A stretch of 64,000 nucleotides of DNA from Bugulina stolonifera (taxonomy: Eukaryota; Bryozoa; Gymnolaemata; Cheilostomatida; Bugulidae), in assembly GCA_935421135.1 (NCBI GenBank), contig OW285190.1, positions 17,494,501 to 17,558,500 of the forward strand, read 5' to 3'. Numbering within the stretch: the first letter of the stretch is position 1; every line of letters begins with the position of its first letter. Positions 21,601 to 34,075 of this stretch are shown here, one piece after another. Made by a program: the position numbers and the translations under genes. The notes under the pieces are model-generated. The model had not been told where the DNA came from. It saw only the letters and a program-made list of their open reading frames with translations, and did no database searches.

Positions 21601-23867
21601 GAAAATATAACTAGCCTACTATAAAACTATATATATAGGGGTATATCCTTCAATATACCCTCTTCCTAATTTATAATGATGTAATAGTATTGCCTTCCGC
21701 CGATATAATATATGTCAAAGTGCTGTTAATCTATTCATGAGGCTTACGTGAACATTATTTTAACCCTTACCTCGAAGTTCAAATTCACAAATCATTTGAC
21801 ATAACAGATTTTCCTATCTGAGAGGGCTATTTGTAAAAACTTACAAACACATAAGCCTACTACTGTTTTGGTACGTTGGATTGTAGATCATTCATTGCAT
21901 GAGAAATCCAAAGGATGTTGTCTGCAGCTTCTATCCATTTCTAAATAAAGTCAGAGTTCTAATGCCTGATCTCACATGGAAGGAGTTTGTGATGAACTTT
22001 ATTTCTGGAAATGGTGAGTCCATTCATGATGTCATCTCAACATGATGTCATCTCAACATGATGTCATCTCAACATGATGTAGTATAATACCATAGAGAGC
22101 ATAATTCCAAACTAGCCTAGCATAATGCTGTGTCAAATTAATCATCAATTTCTTATCTACACATAGGCCAAGTGTGTTTTTCTGCTTTAAAAGAGTAAAA
22201 TAATTTATTTGTTAAAAAAAATGTTTGGGTGATTCAAATTTGGAATACGTCTATCCCCTACCACTAGTAGCAATGAATGTGCACATGTATATCGTCCAGT
22301 TTTAAAGACATTATCATGTAAATATTCATTCAGCATCCACAACTTGATGGATCTATATAGACTTGCATATTATAATACCCGTAAACGTATACATGTACTC
22401 GTATATACATTGCGATGCACTGTATGATAAAGTGCATGTATTAGATGCTACATGTATGTATTGCATAATTATTGTGCGCTGGCCTGCATTGTATACATGC
22501 ACATGTATATGCGTATTCATCACATTGTGGTGTGCATGTATAAAATACATGTTCTATTTCTATTGTTTTATGCATTACGTTTTCGGTATTACTTACTATA
22601 TGCTACATAATATATGTAATTATGACTGTATTACATGTATATACACTACTAAGATTATGTATTACACTTTAGGTATTACACATTGTGTTACGTATTACAT
22701 GTATACACATTATTGGTTATGTACATCATATTGTGACGTATTACTATCTGTAGTACTGTATGGAAGTTACATGAATTATATGAAGAAATGGTACCCATAC
22801 AGAAACATGCCTTCAGTATTAAACCTTCAGTTTGAGGAGATGAAAGAGGTCAGTCTATCATTAGAATGCAATAATATCATTAGCAGTGTCTGTGATGCTT
22901 GGTTATATTTATTCATAAAGTAGACCTAGTCATAATAATATTACAGAAATACTGAGGGATATGAATTAGAAGGTTTGTCAATAAAGAGTTACTTAGTTTC
23001 ACAGATTTTCAGTGGTTGCACAAGTCTAGTTTCACTCCTCTAAGTCAGCATTGCTGACTATAAGAGAGACCAATATCCCATACCCTACTCTGCTCAGCAT
23101 GCCTATAGACAGAGTGTAAATACAATGTGTACTTGCATAGGTGATAATAGTAACAATAAGGAATTATATTTGTATGAATTATATGAAGTAATATAATATT
23201 GCAGGACCTTGAGGGTAATGTGAGAAGAATTGCTAAGTTTCTTGAAATAGAGCTGACAGATGCGCAAATTCGTAGAGTTACAGTAGCAAACACATTTGAG
23301 AACAAGAAGAGAGAGGTTGGAAAAGGACACATAATTTATAGAACTGGTGAGGCCTGCTCTAGTTTTACTGTCACCAGTAGGGATCACTACAAGTGGTCTG
23401 CTGCTAGCTGCAGTCAATTTGTTGGTTTGGAAAAAATGTGACTTTAGACATTAAATCACCAATTAATAGAAATAAATTGCTACTAATATCACAATACATG
23501 CCATGAGACCTCAAGTGTTGGAAATTCTGATGTGTCCAAATATGTACCTGTCAGTTGGCTAACAAGCTCAAGGGTCATAATTATAGCTTTTGCAAATGTA
23601 CCACACCTTGTAGTAAAACAAATATAAAATATAAAAGTTGTGCAATTAGACTCATAGTTCAAGATACGCACATTAAGAGTTAGTACTTTTATTAAATGCA
23701 GTAGTGAAAAACAATCCTTTGCTATCCTTGCAGGTAAAAGTGGTGGCTGGAGATCAGATATAACAGTAGAACAGAATGATATGATGGATGAATGGATATC
23801 TGCAGAAATGAAAGACATGCCAGACCTGAAGCTAAAATATGGAGATTTGGAGAATCATAAACAATAA
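18623..23867 (+). CDS. Sulfotransferase (cytosolic-type fold), tandem copy SULT-1
   Basis: Predicted to transfer sulfate from PAPS to a hydroxyl or amine acceptor; substrate unknown. Exons: 18623-18710, 18977-19132, 20530-20649, 21277-21392, 21887-22013, 22754-22848, 23205-23346, 23734-23867; 978 nt, 325 aa, about 30 residues longer than usual cytosolic sulfotransferases. Exon 1 encodes a hydrophobic N-terminal segment (VMLLLLYINSLVNGL), possibly a membrane anchor. Family features: FRPDDVILATYPKAG (5'-phosphosulfate loop, Lys80), SPRILMMHLP (catalytic His144), MRNPKDVVCSFY (Arg166, Ser174, 3'-phosphate binding) and a C-terminal RTGKSGGW where the family has RKGxxGDW. The loop continues GTHFTGEI instead of the usual GTTW. 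Introns 2 and 5 are enlarged by repeats, including two small transposons in intron 2. No disrupting mutation is visible. Confidence 0.9.
19232..19647. mobile_element. Non-autonomous DNA element, CpG-rich, in SULT-1 intron 2
   Basis: A 416-bp CpG-rich block (GCGCG, TCGCGA and similar) unlike the AT-rich surroundings. Its ends are an imperfect ~22-bp inverted repeat: AAGCCTGGAGCAAACTGG...GCGAA at the left, the complement of TTCGCCTCCAGTCTGTGCGG at the right. TA flanks both sides. The homologous introns of SULT-2 and SULT-3 lack the block and read continuously across the site, so it inserted after duplication. No coding capacity. Confidence 0.65.
19799..20098. mobile_element. hAT-like MITE in SULT-1 intron 2
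   Basis: A 300-bp element with terminal inverted repeats CAGGGGCGGCTATAGG and, at the other end, CCTATATCCGCCCCTG. It is flanked by 8-bp near-identical duplications CAAGTACG (19791-19798) and CAAGTAGG (20099-20106). An 8-bp duplication plus CAGGG-type ends fits hAT. SULT-2 has an empty site at about 30155-30175. Confidence 0.8.
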
Positions 23868-24189
23868 TTATTTTAGGTTCATTTCATACCATTCCACATT
23901 GTTTAGCTATAAATACTGTTCAGTAACTATACATTTACTACTTATTATGTAGCATTTTCATGTGCTACACAAAAATGCATAGTGGTATACGAGCTTAATT
24001 TGTTGATAAATGAAACCATATTATATTATATTTTACTCCTTATCTATTAAAAACAATGAATCAAATTTTGCTGATTGCTGTAAGATGTATTGCAGGTAGT
24101 TTTCTATATAAAATATAAACACTCATTGAGTTCATTCATTTTTATGCTTTCTGGAGCACTATCCTACAGGCTATTAGTGGTATCCTATA

Positions 24190-24440
24190 GCTGATGTAAC
24201 TAGCCCACTACCAGCATGAGCAGCTGTACAGGGCAGTCAGTAGCCTTTACTTGCTCCTTCACAGGTGTATTATTAACCTTGTGACTTTGTGACCATAGCC
24301 TCAGTTGCTTTACAGAATTTGCGGATGAACTGGACTGGTCACCGCCCTCCTCTACACCTAGTGCCAGTGGTTGAGGCCTGAATTTGCGCTAAATAGCGAA
24401 ATACTGAATACTTTGTGAATATTGATTAAATGAGAGTTGC
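24190..24440 (-). pseudogene. Exon-like minus-strand segment, duplicated copy 1
   Basis: Similar to the minus-strand open segment at 35507-35719 and at the same position relative to its sulfotransferase. The shared frame (KVNNTPVKEQ, KATxCPVQL) is open here, but a 7-bp length difference near 24345 shifts the frame and upstream stops follow. It could be a decayed terminal exon of an unidentified gene or simply duplicated 3' flank; I cannot tell which. Confidence 0.3.
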
Positions 24441-24603
24441 CTTCTGATTGTCGGTAGACAAAGATGGAGATACAACATATACTGGCCGGTCAGTGTCTAT
24501 CTGCATTATTATGTCCATTAGAGAGTGGTTCCTCTTGATTCACTGTTTCCTCTTTCTGAAACATATCAGTGTGACAGGTGTAAGTAAAAAGGAGAGACAT
24601 GAC

Positions 24604-26401
24604 CAGGGCTCTCAACTACTCGGATTAAATCCAAATGGTTCGGATTTGTCCTTCCCTTTTGGGCATTCGGATGGATTTCCATATTATTATCCACTCGCTG
24701 TGCCGACTTTGCTATTGTGTTAGGATTTTTTACTAGTAGACTAACTAGCACAAAAGCCACACAAAAACAATGTCTGGCCAGCGAAATCTATAGGCAGGTC
24801 AGGAGGTCGCTAAACTAGTCAATTTAATAGTTGAATCAAATAGGCGTCCAAAGTATTGTCCATTTTAATATTAGTAGGTTTTATAAAATAACACATGAAA
24901 AATAGGTACTAATATATGTAGCAAAACTTTTTTATTAGAAAGTCCAAAGTACTACTGTTTACCCAAAAATGTATAACATTTTAGATATTGACAGGAAAAC
25001 AAGGGAGACAAGTCACAGCTTTTCAAATATTTTCTGCATGCAGTGTGTAGTGTGTACCCATCTCATTTATTCCACATCGAACCCTGCCTCCAACACAGTA
25101 GATATGATAAAAGTAAAGTATGGGTCATATTCTTCTCAGAGTGAGTCTGGCCGTGAATGTATTGAACCCCCCAAGCAAAGAGTAGGAAGGTTACTCACTC
25201 AACACCAAAAATATTTAAAAATGGGGAAGCCTGTACTATGTTTTACATGTGGTATACCAGTTAGCAAAGTGCCAGTGTTTCATTTCATACAGCTAAATAC
25301 TGTAATGGTTTCTGTGATTTCGTGCGGTCGTCCTTGGACGACTACCGACTCAGAATTAAAGTGCCTATGAGTGGTGCTAGGCCTTCTCATTACATGAAAG
25401 ATTGAGCGGTCTCAGTAGCCCAATGACTACCAGAGACGACCCATCTGGTCCCAAGTCTGACCTTCAGACTATACCTTGAAAGAGAGTGATCCGACCTAGT
25501 AGGCGGTTCGCTAAGCGAATGACCTGACAAAAGGAAGTGAAAGTCTCTGTATCAAGTATAGATGTGTCTTTATTGAAAGCCAAGTCAAGACTGAGAGGAT
25601 GAACAGTAAAACAATGCCCTTTATATAGTATAAGGACTTCCGGCCGACGTAGTGTCGGGAAAAGACGACATAAGGTCGTCCGGAAGTTGCGCAACAACAT
25701 GGCCACCGGAAGTCCGACGGCCGACCCAAAATAGGTCGGGTTATACAAAAGTTGCTTATAATGATCCAATTCATGTACAAAATGAATATCAAGTGATTCT
25801 GAGAGGTCGGACCTCTGTACATGGGTATAAAAGGCACTAAAAGACTTAGTAATAATCATACAAGTATGTACAATAATATAGAAGTTACATAAAGTAGAAT
25901 GCAAGCGGGTATATACATGTAGGCACACATAATAATGAGTGTCAGGTGTAAGAGACGACTGTGCGTACCATTACAATACTATATTTTGAAAAACATTATA
26001 GGCCTATATCTTTTCTGTATTTTGTTTAAATCTATATTATGGTCTCATATAGTTACCTGTATCTCCACCACCTACATCTACACTGTATATGTATATACTG
26101 TATGCCCTATTTGCATCTTTGTTTGTTCTACCAAATACATACTGTACAAGTTGCATGTTACAACCTCTACCAAACACAGCACTTTTTAAGTGAAATATGA
26201 CTAGAATTGCATGAAATAGTGCCATTTTAGATGGCATGGTTAAAAAAATTTTCAAGCGCGGAAGGGCGCTCCGCCACCCCTCCCGCACCCTCCCAGGCAG
26301 CCCGCTTCGCGGGCTGGCACGCCTTTGGCCCCGCAGTGAGGTCTTTTTCCTCAACTTGACATTTTATTAGGATTTTTCACTTTATCAAGTTGAGAGCCCT
26401 G
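24604..26401. mobile_element. DNA transposon remnant with CAGGGCTCTCAACT ends, containing LTR copy C
   Basis: A 1798-bp block bounded by inverted repeats CAGGGCTCTCAACT (left) and AGTTGAGAGCCCTG (right). It interrupts sequence that is continuous in the parent gene near 14640-14670. GGTGTA occurs just outside both ends (24577-24582 and 26402-26407), but about 20 bp of extra sequence lies between it and the left end, so the target duplication is unclear. The right end has a GC-rich patch (26255-26330). A 133-codon frame at 24969-25370 has no recognised domain, so no transposase is supported. The solo LTR at 25301-25975 is nested inside. Confidence 0.65.
25301..25975 (-). repeat. Solo LTR, copy C
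   Basis: A 675-bp minus-strand copy, very close to copy B (8213-8887). ATAC precedes the left end and follows the right end, a perfect 4-bp target-site duplication. It is nested in the transposon remnant at 24604-26401 and so is younger than it. Confidence 0.9.
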
Positions 26402-28525
26402 GGTGTATCAGGTGTGTCATGGTACTTCTGTTCCTCCATTGCCTGTGAACTGATTGACTGAGGCCACAACTCCTGAAGAAGGAAAGGGGAGTTGAATGAA
26501 ACTGTAAATTGCTATGAATTATATGAATGTCCTGTATAGAATGACAATTACATCAGTTTTCTTGAAAAATTTTTTTATAGATTGAGTGAAACTGCATATT
26601 TGGATGCAAGTAAATGTCCCGTACAGAAAGGTACTTACATAATAAGGTTATTTTATTGTTTAAAGCAGGAGGAACTAATATAAACAACCTCTATAAGTAT
26701 TAAACTACTGTTTGCTGTTACTCCCTCTATTGCAGGCATCAGTGAATGCCAACTGTAACAGTGTCAAGTACAGAGTAAGGTACAGCTCCTTGTCCACTAC
26801 TTCTCTAAACGAGGTCACTATGGTTAACAACAGCTTTGTCATCTATATTGATGGTGATGTCACAGTCAGCTTCTCTGTCAGCGCTGTCAATGATGTTGAC
26901 CTAGAATCAAAGTCAACATCGCTGAGGTTCACCACGGCTAAATTAGGTCAGTCATGGTCAACTGTTGATAAACGTACTGTCGCATAATTTCTTGTGAAAG
27001 ACTAGATACTGGTATTTCAGACTTTCATCAACAATTCCAGGCTCTGACCTTCACCCCCCTATACTACAACTACTCATAGAATTATCCGAACAATTTCGCT
27101 CATCTGAATTGGAGACTGCTGAATAATAATATCAGTTAGAAAATGGATGGTGGCTAGAAATGCATTTGCAAAATTAGCCTCAACCACCGCCCCCAACCCC
27201 CCCCCCCCCACAGCCGCTACTCCTTCCAGCCAGTACTCCCTCCCCCATGCCGCTACCCCCCTCCTCCAACTCTCAACCGTAGAACAGTTTGTGAAACTTC
27301 TAGTGGTCTTGCTTGAATCTACATCTACATATCTTGTTGGTCTACGCAGTGTTGTATTCTGCAGAGTTGACTTGCAGACCTCCGCCTTACATAAGAGATG
27401 CCGATCTGGTAGCTACCTCCCCTGAATCCTCGAATAGAATGCACGCTGTACATTTGTATATACATGTAGAGGAAGGTTTTTAAGAATAGCTGGTCAGTCT
27501 GTGGTAACATGTGACCTGAGGAATGGTAGATTCATCTGGACTGGTCAGAAGATGCAGTGCAAACAGAACCCTCTCACTGGTAACTATGCATTGCATACAA
27601 TATGTAATTGTAATACTCAATAATAATATGCATGTAGTAGGATAGAATAGAAAATAAACAAAATATAATACACAATGCCAATACACATGCTGCAGTATTT
27701 CTACAGTGTTTTGCCCATAGAGTTGCAGTAGTTCATACTCAAATGTATGTTCTATAGCTTAGGTTATGATAATATAAATATGGAAAGAGTGTTAACAGGA
27801 TATAGGAATTGCAACAGCATGACCTCTTCTGGAAGCTTAGTTTTATAGGAACAGGATCTATATCTACATACAATTACATCTAGTGTATTTATATATTATG
27901 GTTTCATCATCTTTACCAATAGTTTTCTGGTTGCTATTATATTCATTTATCTTAACTGACATATACCTAATGATAATTAACGTTTAATTCATTGTACACT
28001 AAGCTGGTATAGCCATTTGTTTACAAGTGTAAAAAGTGGGAAGACAGTGAAGGAGTAACAACGTAACACTGTCCTCAATGGCCAGTCAACTGGGTCTATT
28101 TCTATAGAGTCTGGCAATCAGCTACACATTCTAAGTGTTGATCTACATACGTCCATTACTAGAGGCCTCATGCTCATTATTTTTCACTGAATTGCAGTTG
28201 AAAGTCTGGGAAAGCAGATTAACCAATCACAGTTGGGATATCAATAAAACGTGAAGGCCATCATACTTCGAGTCTAACGAAATGTTGGGAAATCTGAGGG
28301 AATATAAATTCTCTAGTTGCTATCTAAGCCCAAACTTTTTAATAGGCGAGTTTTTGGGCCATATCCCCATTGCGAAACATGGTCCCACTTTTGCCCTGGG
28401 TGGGAATGTTTCCTATGTCACCAGTTTTGAGACAAACACTACACTTTGTTACAGATCCATTAACAGGTGCTACATTTTGTTACAGGTCTACTGATAGGTG
28501 TGTCGCTTCGTTACAGATCCACAAG

Positions 28526-29347
28526 TTATCTTTTGGAAACTCAAATTGCCATGGCCAACTCTTAGTTGTGGCTCTTTAAGTTGCAAGTTAGTTCTTTTTA
28601 CTGGCTAATCATAACAAGTTAGAAGTTGAAACTTCACATGCCCCCAGGAAAAATATTTTAACTAAATGGGGCCAGAGGTCTAAAATTGAAACAAAATCTT
28701 CCCCATGAAACCTTCAGTGATTGAATATACATGTATCAACATTATGACGGGGAGTTAAGCGTCTCTAGACAACCGTAATTAAACCACAATTCAAATCGAA
28801 AGTTTTTTTAGCTACAGTGTATATATTCAGCTTCAAAATGGTGCAGGAAATACATTGTAACTGAATATGGTATCTCTGGTAAAGGGACATTTCGAAAATG
28901 CGGTTAGTGTATGGTTGGGGTTTGAACGTTCCAAACGTCCTGTTTCTAACTAAAATTTCCAACAGTTGCCAATTGAACATAATATATGGCTTGATTTATC
29001 AGATCTTTTATTATACTCCAGCACTGCATAACTAACCATTACGTCATCATTACAGTTTATTGGTAGCAAGCATTGCATAGTCATTGACTAATAAAATGTC
29101 CCATTCCTTCACCCTCACCACTAGTCTTCTAAGCGTATACAGACACATCACTCTCCTCTCCTATTCTTTAGCCAATCCGGTCAAAGAGAATCAACTTTCA
29201 TAGCCTGAAGTTCCTTAGCCGCAGCTGCTAGCAATAGGGCATGTGTTTAAACCCATTGTAAGCTATCAATAATATGACATTGCAGTAAGTTCTCTATGTT
29301 GGTGTTTGCATAATATAGAATACAACATACTGCATTGCACAGGGTAC
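28526..29347. other. Spacer between receptor pseudogene and SULT-2
   Basis: The first half has no recognisable feature. From about 29030 it matches the upstream flank of SULT-1 (from about 18220), including the TAGTCATTGACTAA block. No exon seen. Confidence 0.55.
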
Positions 29348-29356
29348 TATATAAAT
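29348..29356 (+). promoter_or_regulatory. Core promoter of SULT-2 (TATATAAAT)
   Basis: A perfect TATA box 126 bp before the SULT-2 ATG, followed by GTCTAACTGATGGACTATCA as in the paralogs. Confidence 0.65.
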
Positions 29357-29473
29357 GCTGGTCTAACTGATGGACTATCACTACAAGTATACAAGCAAGC
29401 TGCTAGCATAAAGTCACTTCTCTGTAATACTGTACATTCTACTCGGACTGGTCTGCTAGTTAAAAACTGCATA

Positions 29474-32400
29474 ATGTCACTTTTTAAGACTATTAAAAAT
29501 CGTGTAATGATGCTGTTTATGTATATCAGGTTTTTACTGAACGTTGTGAAGATAAAGCTGGGTGAGTAGTTGCATATATTATGTTATAGAACTTATGTGG
29601 GAATACAGATTTGCATGTATATTTTATTCACATGTTTACAAGTATCATACAGACCTGAGTTACAGGTATCTCTGTCTTTAGGTAGGGGTGAGGTGGTGTG
29701 ATAACATCATTACTGCTACAATCCTGTCTATTCCAATGCTGTAAGAATACACACCCACGCTCTAGGAGCTAAACTATCGAAGCATTTATATTAAAATAAT
29801 TCCGCAACACATACTTTCAGGTTTATTAAAAGAAAAACATGGAATTATGGGATATTTCCAGCTGAGAGAAATCAGTTTTTCTCGCATTCTACAATCTCCA
29901 GAGATGATAGAGGCGTGCCAGAAGTTTGATAAGTTTAGACCTGATGATGTCATACTAGCAACCTACCCTAAAACAGGTAAATAAATATGTTATATGCAGG
30001 TAAAACCTATAGATCGCAGAAAAATACTCTTAGAAGATGAAATACCAGAAGTTGCACAGGTATATTAAGTTTGTATGTTAGTATTCTCCAAGATACAGGT
30101 TCCCCCACAGTGGTTGCTCCCTCTTTGTGGCAGTCAGTCAGTTTTCCTGATACAGTATAACACACAGAGATAGTAGCAGCTTTGTTGATAACTTATTACC
30201 CTTTACATACGCAATACAGGTGATACAGGTGTTTGCTACACTACATGTACATGTAGTTAGTATAAGCACTGGTAACCTACATGACTGTACTAACAATGGA
30301 TATACTTACAATGTACATACGGATACAGTACTTACTGTAAGTAGTACACAGTCATGTTCAGTATGTGACCTGAATACTAGCTTAGTGACCTGAAAATTCA
30401 CTACACACAATCATGGACATAGGCATTGCTCTTTTGGTCAGTGGTCAATGCTGAGAATAAAAAATATTTTGACAGTAGCATTTAGCTCTCCATTAATTAC
30501 TATTGCAGCTGGTAATTATTAAATGTTTTTTAATTCCTTGTCAAGAAAATCATCATGTATAAAAATGGTCAACATCCCACCTCATAATTATTAAAGTATT
30601 AGCAAGTTTGAACACTTGTATAACCTTGCATGGTTGGAGGTTTGTGCCTGACCAAACAGTAATTTAAATAGCTTTTGTTCTTGGTAATGATTGAAGCAGA
30701 AGTCTTCCTTGTTTACTTTTGGGTAATCCAATTTCTCCAACTAAATACCTGAATATTAGCAGCAAACCAGTTTGGTCCGTTTAATGATGATCATGGTTAC
30801 ATGTCGGCTAGGGGTAGCTTGCTCCCAAAGAGACCTTCCCTTGTCTTAGATCGATTTATCTCTAAGGTTGCTCGGCCATCTTGAGGAATAGATTATGGAG
30901 TCGTCTGACTCTAACCGAAATATTATGATGATGGCATCTGCTGGACTTACGAGAATGAAAGGATTTACCTATTTTCTTTAGTCATATCCTACAAAACCCA
31001 TGTCTTATACATGGTATGAAAGTAATTACTATTTTGTTGTAGGAACACATTTTACAGGGGAGATAATCTGTTCCATATATAAAGAGAAAGGACTGGTAGC
31101 GAAAGGTGACTTCCACTCTATTATGGGTGCATTGGACTTAAGGCCACAGCCTGTATCCTCTTCAGGTATTCCTTGCATTACGCGCTACGCACATACATGT
31201 ACGTTTACATGGCTGTACTCCTAAGGACTAGACATAAATAATGCTAAGTCTACTAAGCCAGTGGCCATTAGAATGTTCCTCTCAGGCTCTCACCCTCAGC
31301 AATGGATTTCCAGTTTACCAACAATAATTCTAATATCACCCCACAATGAGCCGAAGCCATTAAATCAGTCATTTTTTAACAATTTTTGCATGTTGACCAG
31401 AGTTGTAATCGTCCAAAATGCATGGAAACAAGTTACAGGATGCTACATGTTTGCTCAATTTAAATTCGTATTGTCTATTCTTGTTCTGAAGTTGAGGTAC
31501 TACTAGCGCTTTGACCTTATGAACTATGACCCTATGAACTATGACCTTATTAACTATGACCCTATAAACTATGACCCTATAAACTATGACCTTATTAACT
31601 ATGACCCTATAAACTATGACCTTATGAACTATGACCCTATAAACTATGACCCTATAAACTATGACCTTATGAACTATGACCCTATAAACTATGACCCTAT
31701 AAACTATGACCCTATGAACTATGACCCTATGAACTATGACCTTATTAACTATGACCCTATGAACTATGACCCTATGAACTATGACCCCCAAGAACTATAC
31801 TATTGTTCTGAGTTTGGGTAAAGGATTTGGACTAAAGCACTCAATGCAATATTACTGCAACGAGATAGTAACAAGATAGATACATAACACAGTGGTACAT
31901 TGTGTATAATATGTGGATATCTCACAGGTCGGAATAACTCTGATCCTTTGGCTGATGTAGAGAAGAAATCAAGTCCTAGGATACTAATGATGCATCTACC
32001 TCTTGACTTTCTACCTCCTAAAGCCAAAGAAGGCAATGTTAAGGTAGGTTCTTACAGAAATTGTGCAAGTTTAACCCTCAGCAATTGCAATTAGTGTCTA
32101 AGGTCTTTGGAGTTGTTGATCCACAATTAGGATCCTGTGAAAAAGAGTACACAATTCCTAACCCTCTACAAAATATTATACAAAAAAAGCAATTTACCTC
32201 GGGCTATAACAGTTTATCTTTGCAGTATAATAATATTAGAATGGCACTGCCTTACATTGAGAACCAATAACATATATGCAAGACTAGTAGGGTTCTCTAT
32301 CTATTTATGAGGCTTGCATAAAAGCTATTTTGACAATTGCTTCAAAGTCCAAAATTCAAAAATCATTTGATACAACAGATTTTCCTATCTGAGAGGGCAA

Positions 32401-34075
32401 TTTGTAAAAACTTACAAGAAGGTTTTGGCCTATTGAATTGCAGATAATTCACTGCATGAGAAACCCAAAGGATGTGGTCTGCAGCTTCTATCCATTTGTT
32501 AACAAAGTTGGAGTTTTGATGCCTGATCTCACATGGAAAGAATTTGTGATGAACTTTATTTCTGGAAATGGTGAGTATATTCAACAGCCAACATGAAGTC
32601 ATCTTAACATGATGTCGTATAATACCATAAAGAGCATCATTCCAAACTAGCCTAGCCTGTGTAAAATAAGTTATGTTACTCAATTTTTTATTGTGTATGA
32701 TTGTTATTATTTGACATTTCAATGAATGCAAGACATAGTGTGTTTTCCTACCAAGAATAGGTAAATGATGGCTTATTGCAGCCATTGATACAGGTGGCAG
32801 GAGAAGCAATTTCATTGCTTCTCCTGCCACCTGTATCAATGGCTGCACACAAGTAATCTAATACATGTATGCAATACATGTATATACATCACAATGTGAT
32901 GTACAATGTATCTACATTCTGATGTACTATCTCTATTGTTTTATGCATTACGTTTTAGGTATTACTTACTATGTGCTACCTGTACATGTATGTATTATGA
33001 CTGTATTACATGTATATACGCTACTAAGATTATGTATTGCACTTTAGGTATTAGACTTTATATGTTACGTATTACATGTATATGTATATTGGTCATGTAC
33101 ATCATATTGTGACGTAATATTATTTGTAGTCCTGTATGGAAGTTATATGAATTATATGAAGAAATGGTACCCATACAGGAACATGCCTTCAGTATTAAAC
33201 CTTCAGTTTGAGGAGATGAAAGAGGTTAGTTTATCTAGTTGTCTTTGTTTGCTCCACATATTTACAATGGTAGCAGAGGTTTATCCCAAAGCAGTTCTAC
33301 TTTTGGACTCTTCAGAGTCAGCATTGCTGACTATAGCAGATTGCCTATATACAGAGTGCATCACATACATCATATACATTAGTGTTCTTTAATAGATGGT
33401 AATTGCAATAATGCTTTTTGTATGAATTACATGAAGCAATATAATACTGCAGGACCTAGAGGGTAACGTGAGAAGAATTGCTAAGTTTCTTGAAATCGAA
33501 CTGACAGATGAGCAAATTCGTAGAGTTACAGTAGCTAACACATTTGAGAACAAGAAGAAGGAGGTTGGAAAAGGACACTTTATTTACAGAAGTGGTAAGA
33601 CCTGCTCTAGTTTTACTGTCACCAGTAGGGATCACTATCAGTGGTCAGCTGCTAGCAGACTAGTTATTTGTTTGGAAAATGAGAATTTGACATTAGATAA
33701 GCTAAGTATCTTAAATACAACTTCAACACTGCAGTCATTGCCAAAAGTTTGAGACCAAAAGCACAACGTACTGTCTAGTTGAAGTGTAAGAGTTATACTT
33801 TATTAAAACATTTTATTCATAAAAATCTATGGTTAGGCTAAGCAATTATTGCAAATCAAAATACAAGTGTTAGAAATTCAGATGTGTTCATATACTTGTC
33901 AACTGTCTAGCAGGCCATTAAACGCAGTAATTAAACGTAACTCTTTGCTCTACTTGCAGGTAAAAGCGGTGGCTGGAGATCAGATATAACATTAGAACAG
34001 AATGATATGATGGATGAATGGATATCTGCAGAAATGAAAGATATGCCAGATCTGAAGCTAAAATATGGAGATTAG
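29474..34075 (+). CDS. Sulfotransferase, tandem copy SULT-2
   Basis: Exons: 29474-29561, 29821-29976, 31043-31165, 31928-32043, 32444-32570, 33130-33224, 33453-33594, 33960-34075; 963 nt, 320 aa, same eight-exon plan and phases as SULT-1. N-terminal hydrophobic segment VMMLFMYIRFLLNVV. The loop is ATYPKTGTHFTGEI, and the catalytic His lies in SPRILMMHLP. The Arg and Ser of the 3'-phosphate site are in MRNPKDVVCSFY, and the C-terminal site reads RSGKSGGW. It ends earlier than SULT-1 (KYGD then stop). Intron 3 carries a 15-bp minisatellite and intron 5 a perfect hairpin. No disrupting change seen, so probably functional. Nearest relatives are SULT-1 and SULT-3. Confidence 0.9.
31512..31790 (+). 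repeat. 15-bp minisatellite in SULT-2 intron 3
   Basis: About 18 units of CCTATGAACTATGAC with variants CCTATAAAC and CTTATTAAC. The unit is a multiple of three without stops in one frame on each strand, so it produces open frames of repeated NYDPM (plus) and VIVHR (minus). SULT-3 intron 3 has an independent expansion at 38090-38265. SULT-1 has only one unit-like sequence (around 21140-21155). Confidence 0.9.
32778..32846. repeat. Perfect 33-bp inverted repeat, 3-nt loop, SULT-2 intron 5
   Basis: The left arm 32778-32810 begins GCAGCCATTGATACAGGTGG; the right arm 32814-32846 is its exact reverse complement; the loop is TTC. A related single-arm fragment (CATTGGCTG) is at the same place in SULT-3 intron 5 near 39808. 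The perfect pairing suggests a recent inverted duplication; a small-RNA hairpin is possible but unsupported. Confidence 0.85.

Larger units (their letters stand above)
24446..28525 (+). pseudogene. Truncated duplicate of the F5/8C-FN3-Sushi receptor gene
   Basis: A partial copy of the gene at 10896-17215, starting abruptly inside exon 8. Recognisable are exon 8 remnant 24446-24488, exon 9 26736-26946 (FN3, intact, nearly identical), exon 10 27365-27579 (Sushi) and a decayed acceptor repeat at 28440-28522. The Sushi copy is 215 nt instead of 207: an 8-bp insertion near 27450 shifts the frame to an early TAA. The signal peptide, discoidin exons and promoter were never included, and the transmembrane exon is absent. 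A 1.8-kb transposon interrupts the intron between exons 8 and 9. It is a by-product of the tandem duplication that made SULT-2. Confidence 0.85.

Noticed and set aside
22363..22923. 186-codon Tyr/Cys/His-rich frame at the SULT-1 exon 6
   Set aside because: It only reads through the TATA-rich intron into the real exon 6; the remainder has no similarity to the sister copies' proteins.
24969..25370. 133-codon frame as a transposase of the CAGGGCTC element
   Set aside because: No transposase motif; it runs into the nested LTR, so the frame is partly chimeric.
27365..27579. A second working Sushi-domain gene
   Set aside because: An 8-bp insertion shifts the frame to an early stop, and upstream signal-peptide and downstream membrane exons are missing.
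31369..31821. NYDPM and VIVHR repeat proteins
   Set aside because: A stop-free 15-bp minisatellite in a SULT-2 intron; the sister intron of SULT-1 has no such array.
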